Origin: Auanema rhodensis
Taxonomy: Eukaryota; Nematoda; Chromadorea; Rhabditida; Rhabditidae
Length of the DNA: 64,000 nt
Direction of reading: 5' to 3'
NCBI GenBank assembly: GCA_964057225.1
Contig: OZ059895.1
Span: 5,084,001-5,148,000 of the forward strand
Positions 37,801 to 49,150 of the stretch are shown here, piece by piece. The notes beneath the pieces were generated by a model. It made no database searches. It worked only from the letters and a program-made list of their open reading frames with translations, and was not told where the DNA came from. The translations under genes were made by a program, and so were the position numbers. The first letter of the stretch is position 1. Every line of letters starts with the position of its first letter.

Positions 37801-39654
37801 TTTTCTTGTTTATCACTTTTTGTTTTTTCTTCAAAGCAAGTAAGACAATTTTTTTTCATGGCTTATATTTGGTTTTTTGTATTTTGTATTTTTTGTAATA
37901 CTTTATATCAGCAACTTTCTATATTCTTCATTTAAAATGTATGAGTTTCAGATTAAAAAAGCTGCTGTTGTTAAAAATTCAGCTATTCAAAATGTGGCTG
38001 TGGCAGCGGTAAGCTGGACAATTTATTCACAATTTATTCAATTGAATTTTTTAGTTTGATGTAGCTCCTCATATAGAGCCGAACTCTAACTGCGTCATTT
38101 CCAATAAGGAAGTTATGAATACAGATATCTCATGTAACGATCACGAGAATAATGAAGTAGAGATTTTGGAGGGGGAATGGTTACACAATAGACTTCAAGC
38201 TTTAACATCTCCTCAAGGTTAGTGAACTTTTTAACTTTTTATTTATAAATGTGAACTTCAGATGCTGGTAAGCCATTTAGTGGAATGGTGGTCAATGAAG
38301 AGAATAACGAATATGAAGAATCGGAACCACCCACACCACTAAATATTCATTGTCAAGATTGTGGAATTCATAGGTGAACATATGCAATAAACTCTTTGTC
38401 TTATACTTGGAAGTCATTCCAGAAGTTGGATTGGTGTATCCTTATTGGCTCTGGTTTGTAGGCGTATAAAAATTGAAAAAGATCTGTTCAACTTAGGTAC
38501 TTTAAGAATTTAGAGTTTTTTAAAAATATGCATTTAGGTTCGGTACCCAGCACATATGCACAATGGCTCAGCTTATTTCAAAAGCGCTTCACAAAATCTA
38601 AAGGTTCTATTTGTCCTAAATGTGAAGTTTGTATTGAGTCAGCTAAAAAGATCTCCGGTTTGTTTATTCATTATTATCAGTAGTTTATTCTCTTTGTAGT
38701 CAATAGTAACTTCACCAAGCCCGCTGTAAGACAAAAATCTTCTGCTGAAAAATTGCGCGAAAGAATAATCAACGGAGATGAAACTCGATTAAGACAAATT
38801 CTTTTTTCCTCAAATACTAAACAGGATGGAGTTGAGCTAGAAGGTACTTATAAACAATATATCGAGTCAAGAATATTATAATATAATTTAGGGGAAACAT
38901 TAGTTAAGGTGGAAGAACAGCCTTCATTGGAGGATGAAGGTCCATGCGAGGGTTTTATGGAAAATTTAAATTGGATCACAACGATCGACATAAAATCGGT
39001 ATTTCTTTTTTTTGTATAAAAATGAATATCTGGTTGTAGCTAATATCAATCTGTTGTATTGTTATGGGAGTTTCCGATTATTTAAAGTTGGCTCGGCAGT
39101 TGCCCATGCTCAAATTATCTATGGATGACGATTGTTGGGCGCTTTTAGTTGTCCTCATCATTCGCGAGCACGCAATGCGTGATCGATTAGTTCATCAAAG
39201 TGTGAGATAAATTTGGTTGTAAACCGTATAATCATTGGTTTAAGGCTATTAATGATATTATTTCTACTCTTGGCTTAGAGGGATTTTTAACTCCAGATAA
39301 TTCACAAGAGTCTTCGCCGCGAAAGCGAAACCTATCTCGGAATACATCTCCACCTCTTTATAGTTGGATTGTTGATTGTAAAAGGTAGTGTTTTTGTTTT
39401 TTAATTTTATTTTTATAATGCTTCTTTCAGTATTTGCCCTATCTGCACCCTTTCCTTAAGAATGGAAGGAAATATCCCTGAAATAGTTGTTCGTTCTTTC
39501 AGTTGTGGTTCGTCATCTTTTCAAATATTTCATACGAGACTTTTTTTCAGGCCATTCATATCATACACCATGCTTATCAGGAAAACAGTTTTGTATAGCT
39601 TGCCAGCTGCGAGCTCGTCGAACTGCAGCTCAATCAAGAACCGTTAGACAATAA
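34882..39654 (+). CDS. HPS5: HPS5 homologue, BLOC-2 subunit, with C-terminal RING-like motif
   Basis: HPS5 with HPS3 and HPS6 forms BLOC-2, which delivers cargo to lysosome-related organelles. About 25 exons give roughly 900-950 residues. The N-terminal WD40-like half matches human HPS5 closely: SLDGLSF near residue 20, RYLVLGTTTGTVYVF, VGALCWNRESKVLIAG, then GACFLESSEPDQ and ARPNGRIWECNTAGVVYRTH (human [27 protein letters not shown]). A disordered middle with Ser/Pro stretches is followed by a Cys-rich segment (CQDCG, CPKCEVC). The last two exons form CPIC-x15-CGHSYHTPC-x7-CIAC, a RING-H2-like arrangement. The ATG follows a TTTTAG acceptor within about 45 bases. One unusually long intron lies at about 37.12-37.49 kb. 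The 3' exons were joined by frame only. Confidence 0.85.
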
Positions 39655-40007
39655 CTTTCTTATTCCTTAATGTTTCCAGGATCTCTAAATTATCTATTTT
39701 TGCCTTTTGATTGTAGTTTTCGTATTTAGGAAGTGCTTTAGCTATTCTAGTAATACGGTTGATCATTGTTGCTTGCTATTTATTGCTAAGTTGTCATACT
39801 GGTTTTAAGTATTCTTCTAGTCCTTTTGTATTCATATTATCTAATTGCTTATAAAAAGAGCTATATTATTAAGAAAAAGCATTTATTAATGTCTGTCTTA
39901 TGTTCTTCTTCTTTCTATAGTGGTTTATAAACCCTTTAAGTTATCTGCAGTCTATGTGAGGTATTTGGTAAACGCTATCATCGTCTTCAACTATGCAGGA
40001 ATCGAAT
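39655..40007. other. spacer between HPS5 and IER3IP1
   Basis: 353 bases, T-rich, no gene seen. It ends in a possible acceptor (CTATGCAG) 12 bases before the IER3IP1 start. Confidence 0.5.
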
Positions 40008-40362
40008 ATGGTATTATCCTTTTATGGTCTTTTAGAAGCCGCTCTATTAATCCTTAACGGTATTGCTATTCTGCACAGGGATCGCTTCCTCAAGAAGGTT
40101 TTTGTATTGCTTTGTTATGAAGCTTATCATTTACTTACAGTATGGTTTGGCAGCTCCAGTACACTCTTTTGATAATCAGCCAAGTGTTAAAACTCAAATA
40201 ATTAATTTAATTTTAGCTGTTCAAACTGTGATGAGAAGTAAGTTTATTTAAGGTTCCTTATTCATAGTTCTTCCTCATCCGTTGTTTCAAGATTTAAACT
40301 TTTCAGTGCCTTTAATTGCTATTAATCTGGTTGTGATCGTATTCAAACTTGTATTGGGTTAA
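40008..40362 (+). CDS. IER3IP1: IER3IP1/Yos1-like ER-Golgi transport protein
   Basis: Yos1/IER3IP1 is a small membrane protein needed for ER-to-Golgi transport with Yip1/Yif1; human mutations cause microcephaly with diabetes. Three exons (40008-40097, 40141-40237, 40307-40362) give 80 residues, against 82 in human. The N-terminal membrane segment contains FYGLLEAALLILNGIAILH, followed by RDRFLKK. A loop leads to PSVKTQIINLI, VQTVMRMPLIAIN and a second membrane segment ending LVLG. These match human YSLLQAALLCVNAIAVLH, ERFLK, PGIKSQLMNLI and VRTVMRVPLI. An in-frame ATG lies five codons upstream (39993), but a likely acceptor falls between the two, so the second ATG, which fits the family, was chosen. 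Confidence 0.93.
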
Positions 40363-40956
40363 TTGGTGCTGTTGCTATTTATTATATTTTAATTGTTATA
40401 TGTTCATAGTCACTCTCCTTATGAAGATTTGTTTATAGTGAAAACTATAAGAAAGTATGAGCATTTGAAAGTAAATTCTTAACTAACTAAGTTCATTGTT
40501 TTTATAAAAATAAGATTTACCTTAAAAACACTTATTTAATAAGATTTCATTCGTTTTACTTTGATATATACATATCATGAAAAGCTGGAATATTTTTTTT
40601 ACTTCAATGCTAAGAATATACGATAAATATATAATATTAAATATCATAGACAATAATTGTTGATTTGGGAACGAAGAGATAGGTTTCTCACGTTTACATT
40701 TTCTCAGATACATTTATGAAATTACAGCTTTTTGTTCTTGTTATTTGTTAAGTATCTTTTTCTTATCTAATTTCTTTTGGAAAAGATAGGAATCGTCATT
40801 TGAAAAAGTCAGAAAGTTATTAAATTTTTTCTATATTTTGTTATTTTCATTGAATAAAATGAAAAAACTTTTAAAAACTTCCGAAACTACAGCGATTTCG
40901 CTTAGTACCTTAAAAATATTAGTTTTGTTTGTTAGATATTATGTTCTCCCAGTATT
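40363..40956. other. spacer between IER3IP1 and the YccV-domain gene
   Basis: 594 bases, AT-rich, no gene seen. The right end has an acceptor (TTCTCCCAG) four bases before the next ATG. Confidence 0.5.
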
Positions 40957-41838
40957 ATGCCTGAGTTACAACCTATAATAGTCTTTGGAATAATTTTGGT
41001 TGCAATACCGCTTCAGTTCTTTCTATCTCCATCTACTACGAATGAAATAAAATATAATTTACAAAAGTAAGTAAATTTAAGAAAAAATGATTATATTTTC
41101 TATAGGCTTACTGATAAATTCTTGGATATTGTTAAATCTTATGGATATAATATGCCCGGTGTAGAAGATAGACAAGAAACGTTTCGACATCATCGAATAT
41201 CTATTGAGGATAGAAGAAGTAGCAAAGAATATTATGCATGTAAGTCAAAATCAATGAGAACCCCTATCTTATTCTGATGTTTAGCATCTTCGAAGGTTCG
41301 TGAACGAACTCCGGAGGTCAAGTTTCGAATTGGCGATGTTGTTCGTAACAAAGTGAATTCAATAAAGTTTGAGAATACAATTGTCTTATATTCTAGGCTT
41401 TGAATTACCGTGCTCTAGTAATCGGTTGGGATTTAAGGGCTCAAGCACCTCCGGATTTTTTTGAAGCACTTAGGGACACTCCGGTATTAATTGCCAGCTG
41501 CACTAACAAATTTCTAACAATGGCTTCCGTGTTTAGGACTGGAAAGATGGCCCTCATTATGTTGTATTAGTTGATGGTCAGGATAGGCTATATCCAGAGA
41601 TGGGTTATGCCCCACAGGTTAACAATATTTTAATAAACTACAAATCTTTAACTGGTTTCATTTAGACAAATTTAGTACCATCTGAAGGCCGAGTGTACCA
41701 TCATCTTGTCACACGGTACGTTGAGCGATACGACGAAGTAGCCAAACGGTTTGTTTTCTTCTTTCTTTGTCAACAAATAATATTATTTTAAGCTATGTTG
41801 TTCGTCCCCGATTGAAAGAAACATATCCAGACGACTAA
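40957..41838 (+). CDS. membrane-anchored YccV/HspQ-like domain protein
   Basis: About seven exons give roughly 204 residues. One N-terminal hydrophobic segment (IIVFGIILVAIPLQFFL) acts as signal anchor. A charged linker follows, then a YccV-like domain from about residue 95: KFRIGDVVRNK, NYRALVIGWD, a PPDFFEAL helix region, HYVVLVDGQDRLYPEMGYAPQ and a Tyr-rich end. The bacterial domain (HspQ/YccV) binds hemimethylated oriC DNA and modulates Lon protease. In animals it is best known at the C-terminus of FBXO21, which this protein lacks the rest of. Function in this setting is unknown, and an ER or mitochondrial membrane is plausible. The ATG lies just after a strong acceptor, as for a trans-spliced operon gene. 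Confidence 0.78.
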
Positions 41839-43971
41839 AGTTTAAAACTTTGCTTATTTTGTAAAAAAGAGAAGTTTATATAATGTCTCCTGTAAATTCA
41901 GCGTTTCCAATTTGTGTTCACCAGCCATAAAACAATCTGTGATGGATCTACATGTTAATCTAATGTTTAAAGCTTATGAGGAGCAACTACTACATAAAAC
42001 AAATTTAATTCAGGCTTCGAAAAATTTATAATTTCTCCGTTTCCTGACTATTTAAACCTTTGACTCCTTATAAGTACACTAGTTATATCTACGGGAAGAA
42101 TATATCAAATTCATACTTTTTCAATTTGTATCTAGTAAATGGTTTACACCTATTCACTTAAATAAACGTTTCTTACCAAATTTGTTTATTATATTGATAT
42201 TTGATATCGCGTTCTGCTACTTTTGGTCCTAGCCCGCTGGCTGGTTGTCCTAGTTCTGTGGTATAGATTTTCGTCTCTGCGTCTCTTATTCGTATAAATG
42301 CCCTCGTATTGTTCTTTCCTTTTCTCTGGCCTCCTTTTAGCTCCTCCTACTACTCCTTCTCCACCAATCATCCTTTGGTTTTGGTTCTCCTTTTACTACT
42401 GATTTCCTACGTCACTTTTGTCTCTCCAGCCTTTAATCGTTTTCATTTTTCTCGCCATTATCATGTTTTGACAAGTTGTTATTTTTTCGGATATATTATA
42501 TTACGTTTAAGATAAGTTCATCTGTCACTGAGTTGCTACCGCTGAACCGATTTTACCTATTTTCTGTACTTTGAGATCTCCCGCTCTATCGATTATTCGA
42601 CCAATGGTATTAACATTAACCCTCTTAGCTCACCAAGAGTCTGTCTATGTGTACTTTTTAATATCTCTATCTCAATAATAATCTCTATTCTGATTCTTTG
42701 TCGACATTTCGTTTTATATTTACTTTCCTTATGTGGTGTCGATAACCTTACCGGAAATAGTTCAGGTAGCACACCTGTCGACTCATTGAATTGACACTAA
42801 AAAAGGCATTAATGAACATTTTGAAAATTTAGCCAAGCTCCGAATTAGTATTTGTCCTTGATGTCTTTTCTTAATTTCATAAACCCTGATAATACGGATC
42901 ATACAAGATCAGGTATATATGTTTCATCATTTATTGTTTTCACATTACAAATATCTTCAAGTGTTCATAGTTAGTTGAAACTTTCATATAGAAAGAAAAT
43001 AAAAAAATATTTTTCCTTTTGCCATTCTCGGAAGAAACGGGGGTTCCTATTCAATAGTGACGCGATATGCTAGTGCCTAGTTACCCATCGATCTCGTGCC
43101 TCTAGCTGCGCCGTCAATATGTGCGCTCGTCTCGACGAGGCGCTCCCGAGAACGAGCGAAAATGCTGCGGTCGAGCGAAGTCTCTTTTTCTCTTGCCTCT
43201 ATTAAGGATTTACAGATGTTGTCTTTAAAATGCTGCTTTCTCGATTTGCTTTTTTAGGATGAAATGTTCTTTTCCATATTCCTGTCTGTCTATCTATCTA
43301 TCAGGGCTGTCGTTTTCATAGTGTTGAACGTAGCAGTAGCAAGCAGCAGTAGCAGCTGCTGCCGCCCTTTATTTTATGAACAATTTTCTTCATTTTTTAA
43401 CCAAAATATTGATATTACTTTCAATTTTTCCATTTCTTTCTTATATTTCAAGACGTCTCCTTACTTTTAACTTTTCACGATTTAGTTTTATTTTTCGTTC
43501 GCAGAATTAATAAAATGAATGTAGTGTGTAAGGAAATTGGAGATCGCTCCAGCATCAACACGAAAAATGACTCACCTTAGCAAATATGTTGTTTGTTTTT
43601 TTTTGCACTGAAAAGTTCAGCTCCTTTATTGATCAATAACAGTATTCATGAGTTTCTTTTTTCTTCGTTTTTCTGTTCTTTGTAACTTTTAGTAGCCTTA
43701 CGTGTTTCATTTCGTGATTAAATCGTTTTTTGCTTGGAACAATGTGAAATAAAGAATGAAAAATCGAAGCTCGGAGCATTGTGCGACCGCTCAATATGAA
43801 CTTAAAATAGACATTTCTAATATTTCATTTCACTTTATAAACGTGGCAAGAGTTTTTTTTCATTTAATGTAAATTTTTGTTTTGTCGCAACTTTTATATT
43901 TTGTATTTCTTTTATGAACTTTTTTCTTTTACAGATTTTTTTTTCAACTTGGTCATACTAGCTGTGACAAG
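41839..43971. other. intergenic region upstream of UNC-11, with a GC-rich island
   Basis: No supported gene. At 43060-43195 lies a GC- and CpG-rich island in otherwise T-rich DNA, with a near-perfect palindrome (GCGCTCGTC, TC, GACGAGGCGC at 43123-43143) and two copies of GAGCGAA. It is probably a promoter or enhancer of the UNC-11 gene. Small open frames cross it on both strands but lack support. Pyrimidine-rich open frames at 42.3-42.5 kb and 43.26-43.47 kb look like chance. Confidence 0.5.
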
Positions 43972-46566
43972 ATGCAAACCATAGAAAAAGCTTTACATCA
44001 ACCTATGCCCTTCACTACTGGAGGGCAAACCATATCCGACAGGTAAACTAAGTTTTTTAATTCAATTATTGATACTCCAAATATCCAAATCCTAGTGTTT
44101 TATTTTCGGCTTTATTGCTAAATATACTAAAAGTTTATGAGTATTCTTTAACTCTTATGTGTATGTACATAAATGTGAGTGTGCTGCCACAGTTTTTGAT
44201 GTTTCATGGGCTTTATCATGCCTTATCAATTTTTTCATACAATTCTTGTCACTATCTTCTGTGTAATCTTCTGTATAGCACGCACCCTATGCAAAAAGCC
44301 ATGCCGTTCAGGTTTTTCGTTCAGTTTTCTGCTAAAACTCATATTATTTCAGATTGACAGCGGCAAAACATTCATTGGCTGGAAGCCAACTAGGAAAGAC
44401 GATATGTAAAGCTACGACAGAGGAGCTGATGGCTCCCAAGAAAAAACATTTGGACTGTAAGTTCAAGCAAATATGCGATCAATACAAATTTTTCATTTTA
44501 AGATCTGTTACATTGTACTAATGAGCCTAACGTTTCAATTCCATCAATGGCTAATCTATTAATTGAGAGGTTTGTCAAATTGTCAACATGCTGTTTTACT
44601 CTCATCTTTAACTTTTCAGAACTCAGCATCCCAGCTGGACTGTTGTATACAAAGCTTTAATTACAATCCATAACATAATGTGCTATGGCAATGAGGTATT
44701 TTTCGGCGTACAAGTGTTTTCCTTGGAGCCTCAACTTTTTTTTCAGAGATTTTCTCAATATTTGGCTTCTTGCAACACAACATTTAACCTAGGAAACTTT
44801 TTGGACAAAAACAGCACTGCTGGTACGTTGAATATTATTAATTTCTTTTACTTCTATATATTCACATAATAGTAGAGTTTTCTCACCATACATTGCTTGT
44901 TGATTTATTGTTTCTTGTTTCTTGAAGCATGTGGTCTAATGCTTTTTGCCTTGGTATTTAGTTTTCATAGTTGTTGTAAAAGTATTCATTCTGGGAACAT
45001 TCTTCTTGTTTCTTCTTCACCATTTTGACTGAACATTAACATTTAACACTTTCCTTTCAAAATAATTAATGTGACTGCATGATTGTGTTGTGTGTAGGCT
45101 TGCGTCGTGAATCCAGTTACAACTATCATATTAATCAAAACCAGGGAGGTTGGTACCCAGGTATGATATCTATCAATTGTACCTCCAAATTTTATGTTTG
45201 CATGTTGCTTATTGTTTACTAACAACTTGTTCTAAATTCTTCCTTTTGCATAGGTTTATATTAGTAAGGTTAGTTTGTTACTTTTTAGGATATGATATGT
45301 CCCAACATGTCCGACGCTATGGAAAGTACATTGGAGAAAAGATTGCAACCTACAGAGTTTGCGCTTTTGACTTTTGTAAAGTAAAGCGAGGTCGCGAAGA
45401 TGGCCTTCTTCGTACTATGCACACTGATAAGGTATTGTAAATGACAGTTTGCTATTTTAATGTGATTAATGGTTGATCTTTCAGTTATTGAAGACTTTGC
45501 CTATTCTTCAAAATCAAATTGATGCTCTTCTCGAGTTTCAAGTTCGTGTTGTAACGGTTGAACTCTTAAATTCTTATTTTTCAGGTATCATCCAGTGAAC
45601 TTAATAATGGAGTTATTAATTGCTCCTTCATTCTTCTTTTCCGCGATCTTATTCGTCTCTTCGCTTGCTATAACGATGGTAATTAACTCTGTAATTATAC
45701 TATTCGAAGTTATCATTTTCAGGAATAATCAATCTTCTTGAAAAATATTTTGATATGAATAAAAAACAATGCCGTGAAGCTTTAGATACTTACAAAGGAT
45801 TTTTGGTGACTACTTTCTAGTTTCAGCAGTTTAAATGTTTTTCACTTTTCAGACTAGATTGGATAAGGTCGCAGACTTTTTGAGAGTAGCTGAATCTGTA
45901 GGAATAGACAAAGGTGAGATTCCTGATCTCACTCGTGCTCCAGCTAGTCTACTGGAAGCTCTTGAAGCTCATTTAATCGTTTTGGAAGGAGGACGCGCTC
46001 CCCCTCCAACTCAACAGGTATGAACCATCATTTCTCTTTCAATTCATAATGTCGTTATTTTGCAGAATTTCCAGTTTCAAAATCAAGTCAACAGCTTTTC
46101 CATTGCCGGAGGTTTCCAAGTAATATTTTCTATAAATCATAATTTAAAGTTTGTTTATTAGTCTCAAGCTCCTGTTAATGATAATGAGAGACAACGCTAT
46201 TTGGAATTGGAGAAAGAAAGACTACGCCAATTTGAAGAGCAAAAACGCCAACAAGGTGTTGGAGGTCCCTCGCAATTCAATCCTTTCGCAGTTGATGCTG
46301 CTGCAGCATCTGGAGCTGCTCCACTTCCAGAGAAAACTAATGATCTTCTTGATTTTTTCAACACCCCAGTGCAGGTTTACTACTTGTACTTCGTCTAAAT
46401 TACTCATATTGTCTATAACTTTTAGCCTAATACAGTTCCTACAACTGATTCAACTAACCCGTTCGCCCAATTCACTTCTGTATCATCCGTGCCACCAGCA
46501 TACCCACCTCTAGGAATTAATAGCAATGGTATGGGCTGATGATTCTATTTCTTATGTTACATATAC

Positions 46567-46642
<76 letters not shown>

Positions 46643-48503
46643 TGATGATATGCATGTATGTATATCCATTAGTCGTTCACTGAATTCGTATTGTGTTAGT
46701 GTTTGTTGTAGTTTCAATGCCATATGGACAATCATTGATGCCAGTAGTTGCTCCAACGCCTATTGCTTCTCATAATGGATTTACTGCTGATTTCAATAGA
46801 GCGTTTTCTGCTCCAGCTCCTTCAAAGCCAATGAATGGAACAGGTAACCTCGAAGAATATGATAAAATAAAAAATATGACGAAGAGAGAAGATGCCTGGT
46901 TTAAAAGTATATTTCTTCCTTACTGCCTTAGCTTGTTCATCATGTTTGTTTTCATTCATGTTTAGATGTTGTTTAGATGTTGTATTGATATTTGTTTTGT
47001 TCGTTATAGTGACTTTGTTTTTATATGTTTATCGTTGTTCTAAGCCTTTCATATTTGAGTTCCACAACAAGCTGATACTAACCCTTTCCTGTCTGAGGGA
47101 GCTGGAGCTTCTGAAATGCAGCCTGCTGAACAATGGCAACCAACTTTCGAAGTTGCTCCAAATATGGGTGCTGCTAATCCTTTTGCAGCCTATGGACAAC
47201 AATCTCAAGGTTCCCTTCACAGTATAAAAACTAATTATTCACTGTCTTCAATTTAGATTTGCCTTCTGGAATGCCTCAACAAGCTGATTATCCTGGATCT
47301 GTTCCGATTCCGATCAATGGACAACCTCAACATCTTGGAATATACGAGCAAACTCCATTTTGTAATTTATTTTTTATTAAACATACTTATTTTCCTTTTA
47401 TAGCTCATTTGGATAGTAGCTACACAGCTCAACCCAGCATTCCGTCTCATGTTATGGAGACCGTGGTTAGTAGCAATGAACAGTCCCCTGCTCATCAAGG
47501 TATTTAAACTCTAAAAGATTCGACTTTAATATTATTCTGAACAATTTAGGCATGCCACCTGTTCCACACCAAGGTTTTAATTTGTAACTCAATGTTGTGT
47601 AGTGTGTTGTTGTGTTATATAATTAGCTTCTTCTTTATTCTTGGCATCTTCTCTTATTCACTTAAAATCACAAACTCAGCTTTATATCAATATTTTATCA
47701 GCAATGTTAATGTTTCATTCAGGTTCTTTTGATGCTTTCAATACTAACCAGTCAAAAATCGGTGGAGATATTGACTCTGCTCTCTCCAGCTTAGCTGACA
47801 ATTTATCCATTAACGGTGCTAAAGTTCAACCAAAGTAACTTAGATATCATATATGTTAATTCTTTTTTTTTCTTTACAGCCAACCTGTTCAATGGAGCGC
47901 CCAAAGTGCCCCTCCTGCTAGACCACCACCACCAGTTACCACTCAACCAACACTTCCACCATACTCGGCTGCTCCTACTGGTCCATTTGCCCAGCAGCCG
48001 TTCGGAAATCCCTATGGAGCTCCACAGCCATATGGAATGCCAAACCAAATGCCAAACCAAATGCAATGGGGAATGCAGCAACAAGGAGGTAACTAGATTT
48101 TTCTTCTTCTGGTCGTTTCATTTTTTATGTATTAGTGAAAGTTTCATAAATATCGCAAGTCCTATTACAATTAGCTCAAAAGTAATTTAATTTTCTTGAA
48201 GCTTTGTTGTTTGGGTTGCGCATAATGAACTACTTTCGAAAGATATAGTAAAGATAATTGAGAGTGATGGTTTTCTTTTTAGGTATGTACGGCATGCCTC
48301 AGCAACAATATCAGATGCAACCTCAAATGAGTTATCCTGGTGTTCAACCTCAAATGAACTATGGAATGCCTGCTCAACCAGGACAACAACAACCTCAACC
48401 TGTAAGTATTGCTATTTTTTCGAGATATGCTTTTTTTAAAAATTCTATTAGTAGAGCTTTTCAGGGCATGGCGCAACCTAAAGATCCGTTTAGTGGATTT
48501 TGA
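43972..48503 (+). CDS. unc-11: clathrin assembly protein AP180/CALM (UNC-11)
   Basis: Binds PI(4,5)P2 and clathrin and recruits synaptobrevin during synaptic vesicle endocytosis. Roughly 600 residues over many exons. The start [18 protein letters not shown] leads into an ANTH domain (to about residue 320) with the lipid-binding cluster in [19 protein letters not shown], then [40 protein letters not shown] and [11 protein letters not shown]-like helices. The tail is disordered, rich in Pro, Gln, Met and Asn, with NPF motifs ([16 protein letters not shown]) and a terminal DPFSGF, which serve as clathrin, AP-2 and EH-domain binding sites. A 63-base exon at 45098-45160 looks like an in-frame cassette. 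An intron near 46.6 kb holds a long TA microsatellite. The gene lies 648 bases upstream of ECHDC1. Confidence 0.95.
45098..45160 (+). other. unc-11: in-frame cassette exon of unc-11
   Basis: 63 bases flanked by AG and GT with phase 1 at both ends, encoding [19 protein letters not shown]. The exons on either side join without it to give NSTAGYDMS, the form seen in vertebrate CALM (GLQGYDMS). It is therefore a likely alternatively spliced insert in the ANTH domain. Confidence 0.6.
46577..46639. repeat. TA microsatellite in an unc-11 intron
   Basis: About 60 bases of uninterrupted TA inside the intron after the exon ending near 46.53 kb. It is likely to be polymorphic in length. Confidence 0.9.
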
Positions 48504-49150
48504 AGTTGACTTAAAATGCAGTAACCGAAGGATATTTGAAATTCCTTTATAGTTTATTTATTTGCCTGCTTATAATTAAACATATATGACAAACAAATAA
48601 GTTTATATAAATTTACGTTTTTAAGTAATCTATGCATAATGTCCTTAGTCCTTAATCTCAGTCAAGTTTTGAAGATTTTTATTTCTTTTAAACATTACAT
48701 GTGCATAACGTTAGATTTTTATGACACTTCTAATCATCACTGTCTCACTTGCAATGGTTGTACTTGAATTTTATATTTATTCAATTTTTAAAATCTTAAT
48801 TTTTTGTATTTTTTCATAGTCCTACCTTCTATTTTCACCGAAAACTTCCTTACTGTCTGCTTTTCCGATGGTTTGTATGCACTGTTTTTTCGAATGTGTT
48901 ATTGTGAAAATAAGTTTCCTTGGAAAATCAAACAATTAGTTCGAAGCATATATTTATATATAGTTTGTGATGTTTTAGCTGCGCAATACATTTTTATAAT
49001 AATCTCTTGTTACTTGATAATATCATTTGTTATTCTCTCATCAAATACGATATCGAAAATGGAGAATCTAAACTGGATCTTAAGATAATATTTCAGCTTA
49101 TCTTTCATGTCTTCGAAATTTTCAATTGTGTACAGAGGTTTGAACTTACA
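48504..49150. other. spacer between unc-11 and ECHDC1
   Basis: AT-rich. It holds the unc-11 3' UTR and an open stretch (from 49007) in frame with ECHDC1 that is probably leader or alternative N-terminus. No separate gene seen. Confidence 0.5.

Noticed and set aside
42309-43470. Small Ser/Phe-rich open frames upstream of unc-11
   Set aside because: Low-complexity pyrimidine-rich translation without homology.
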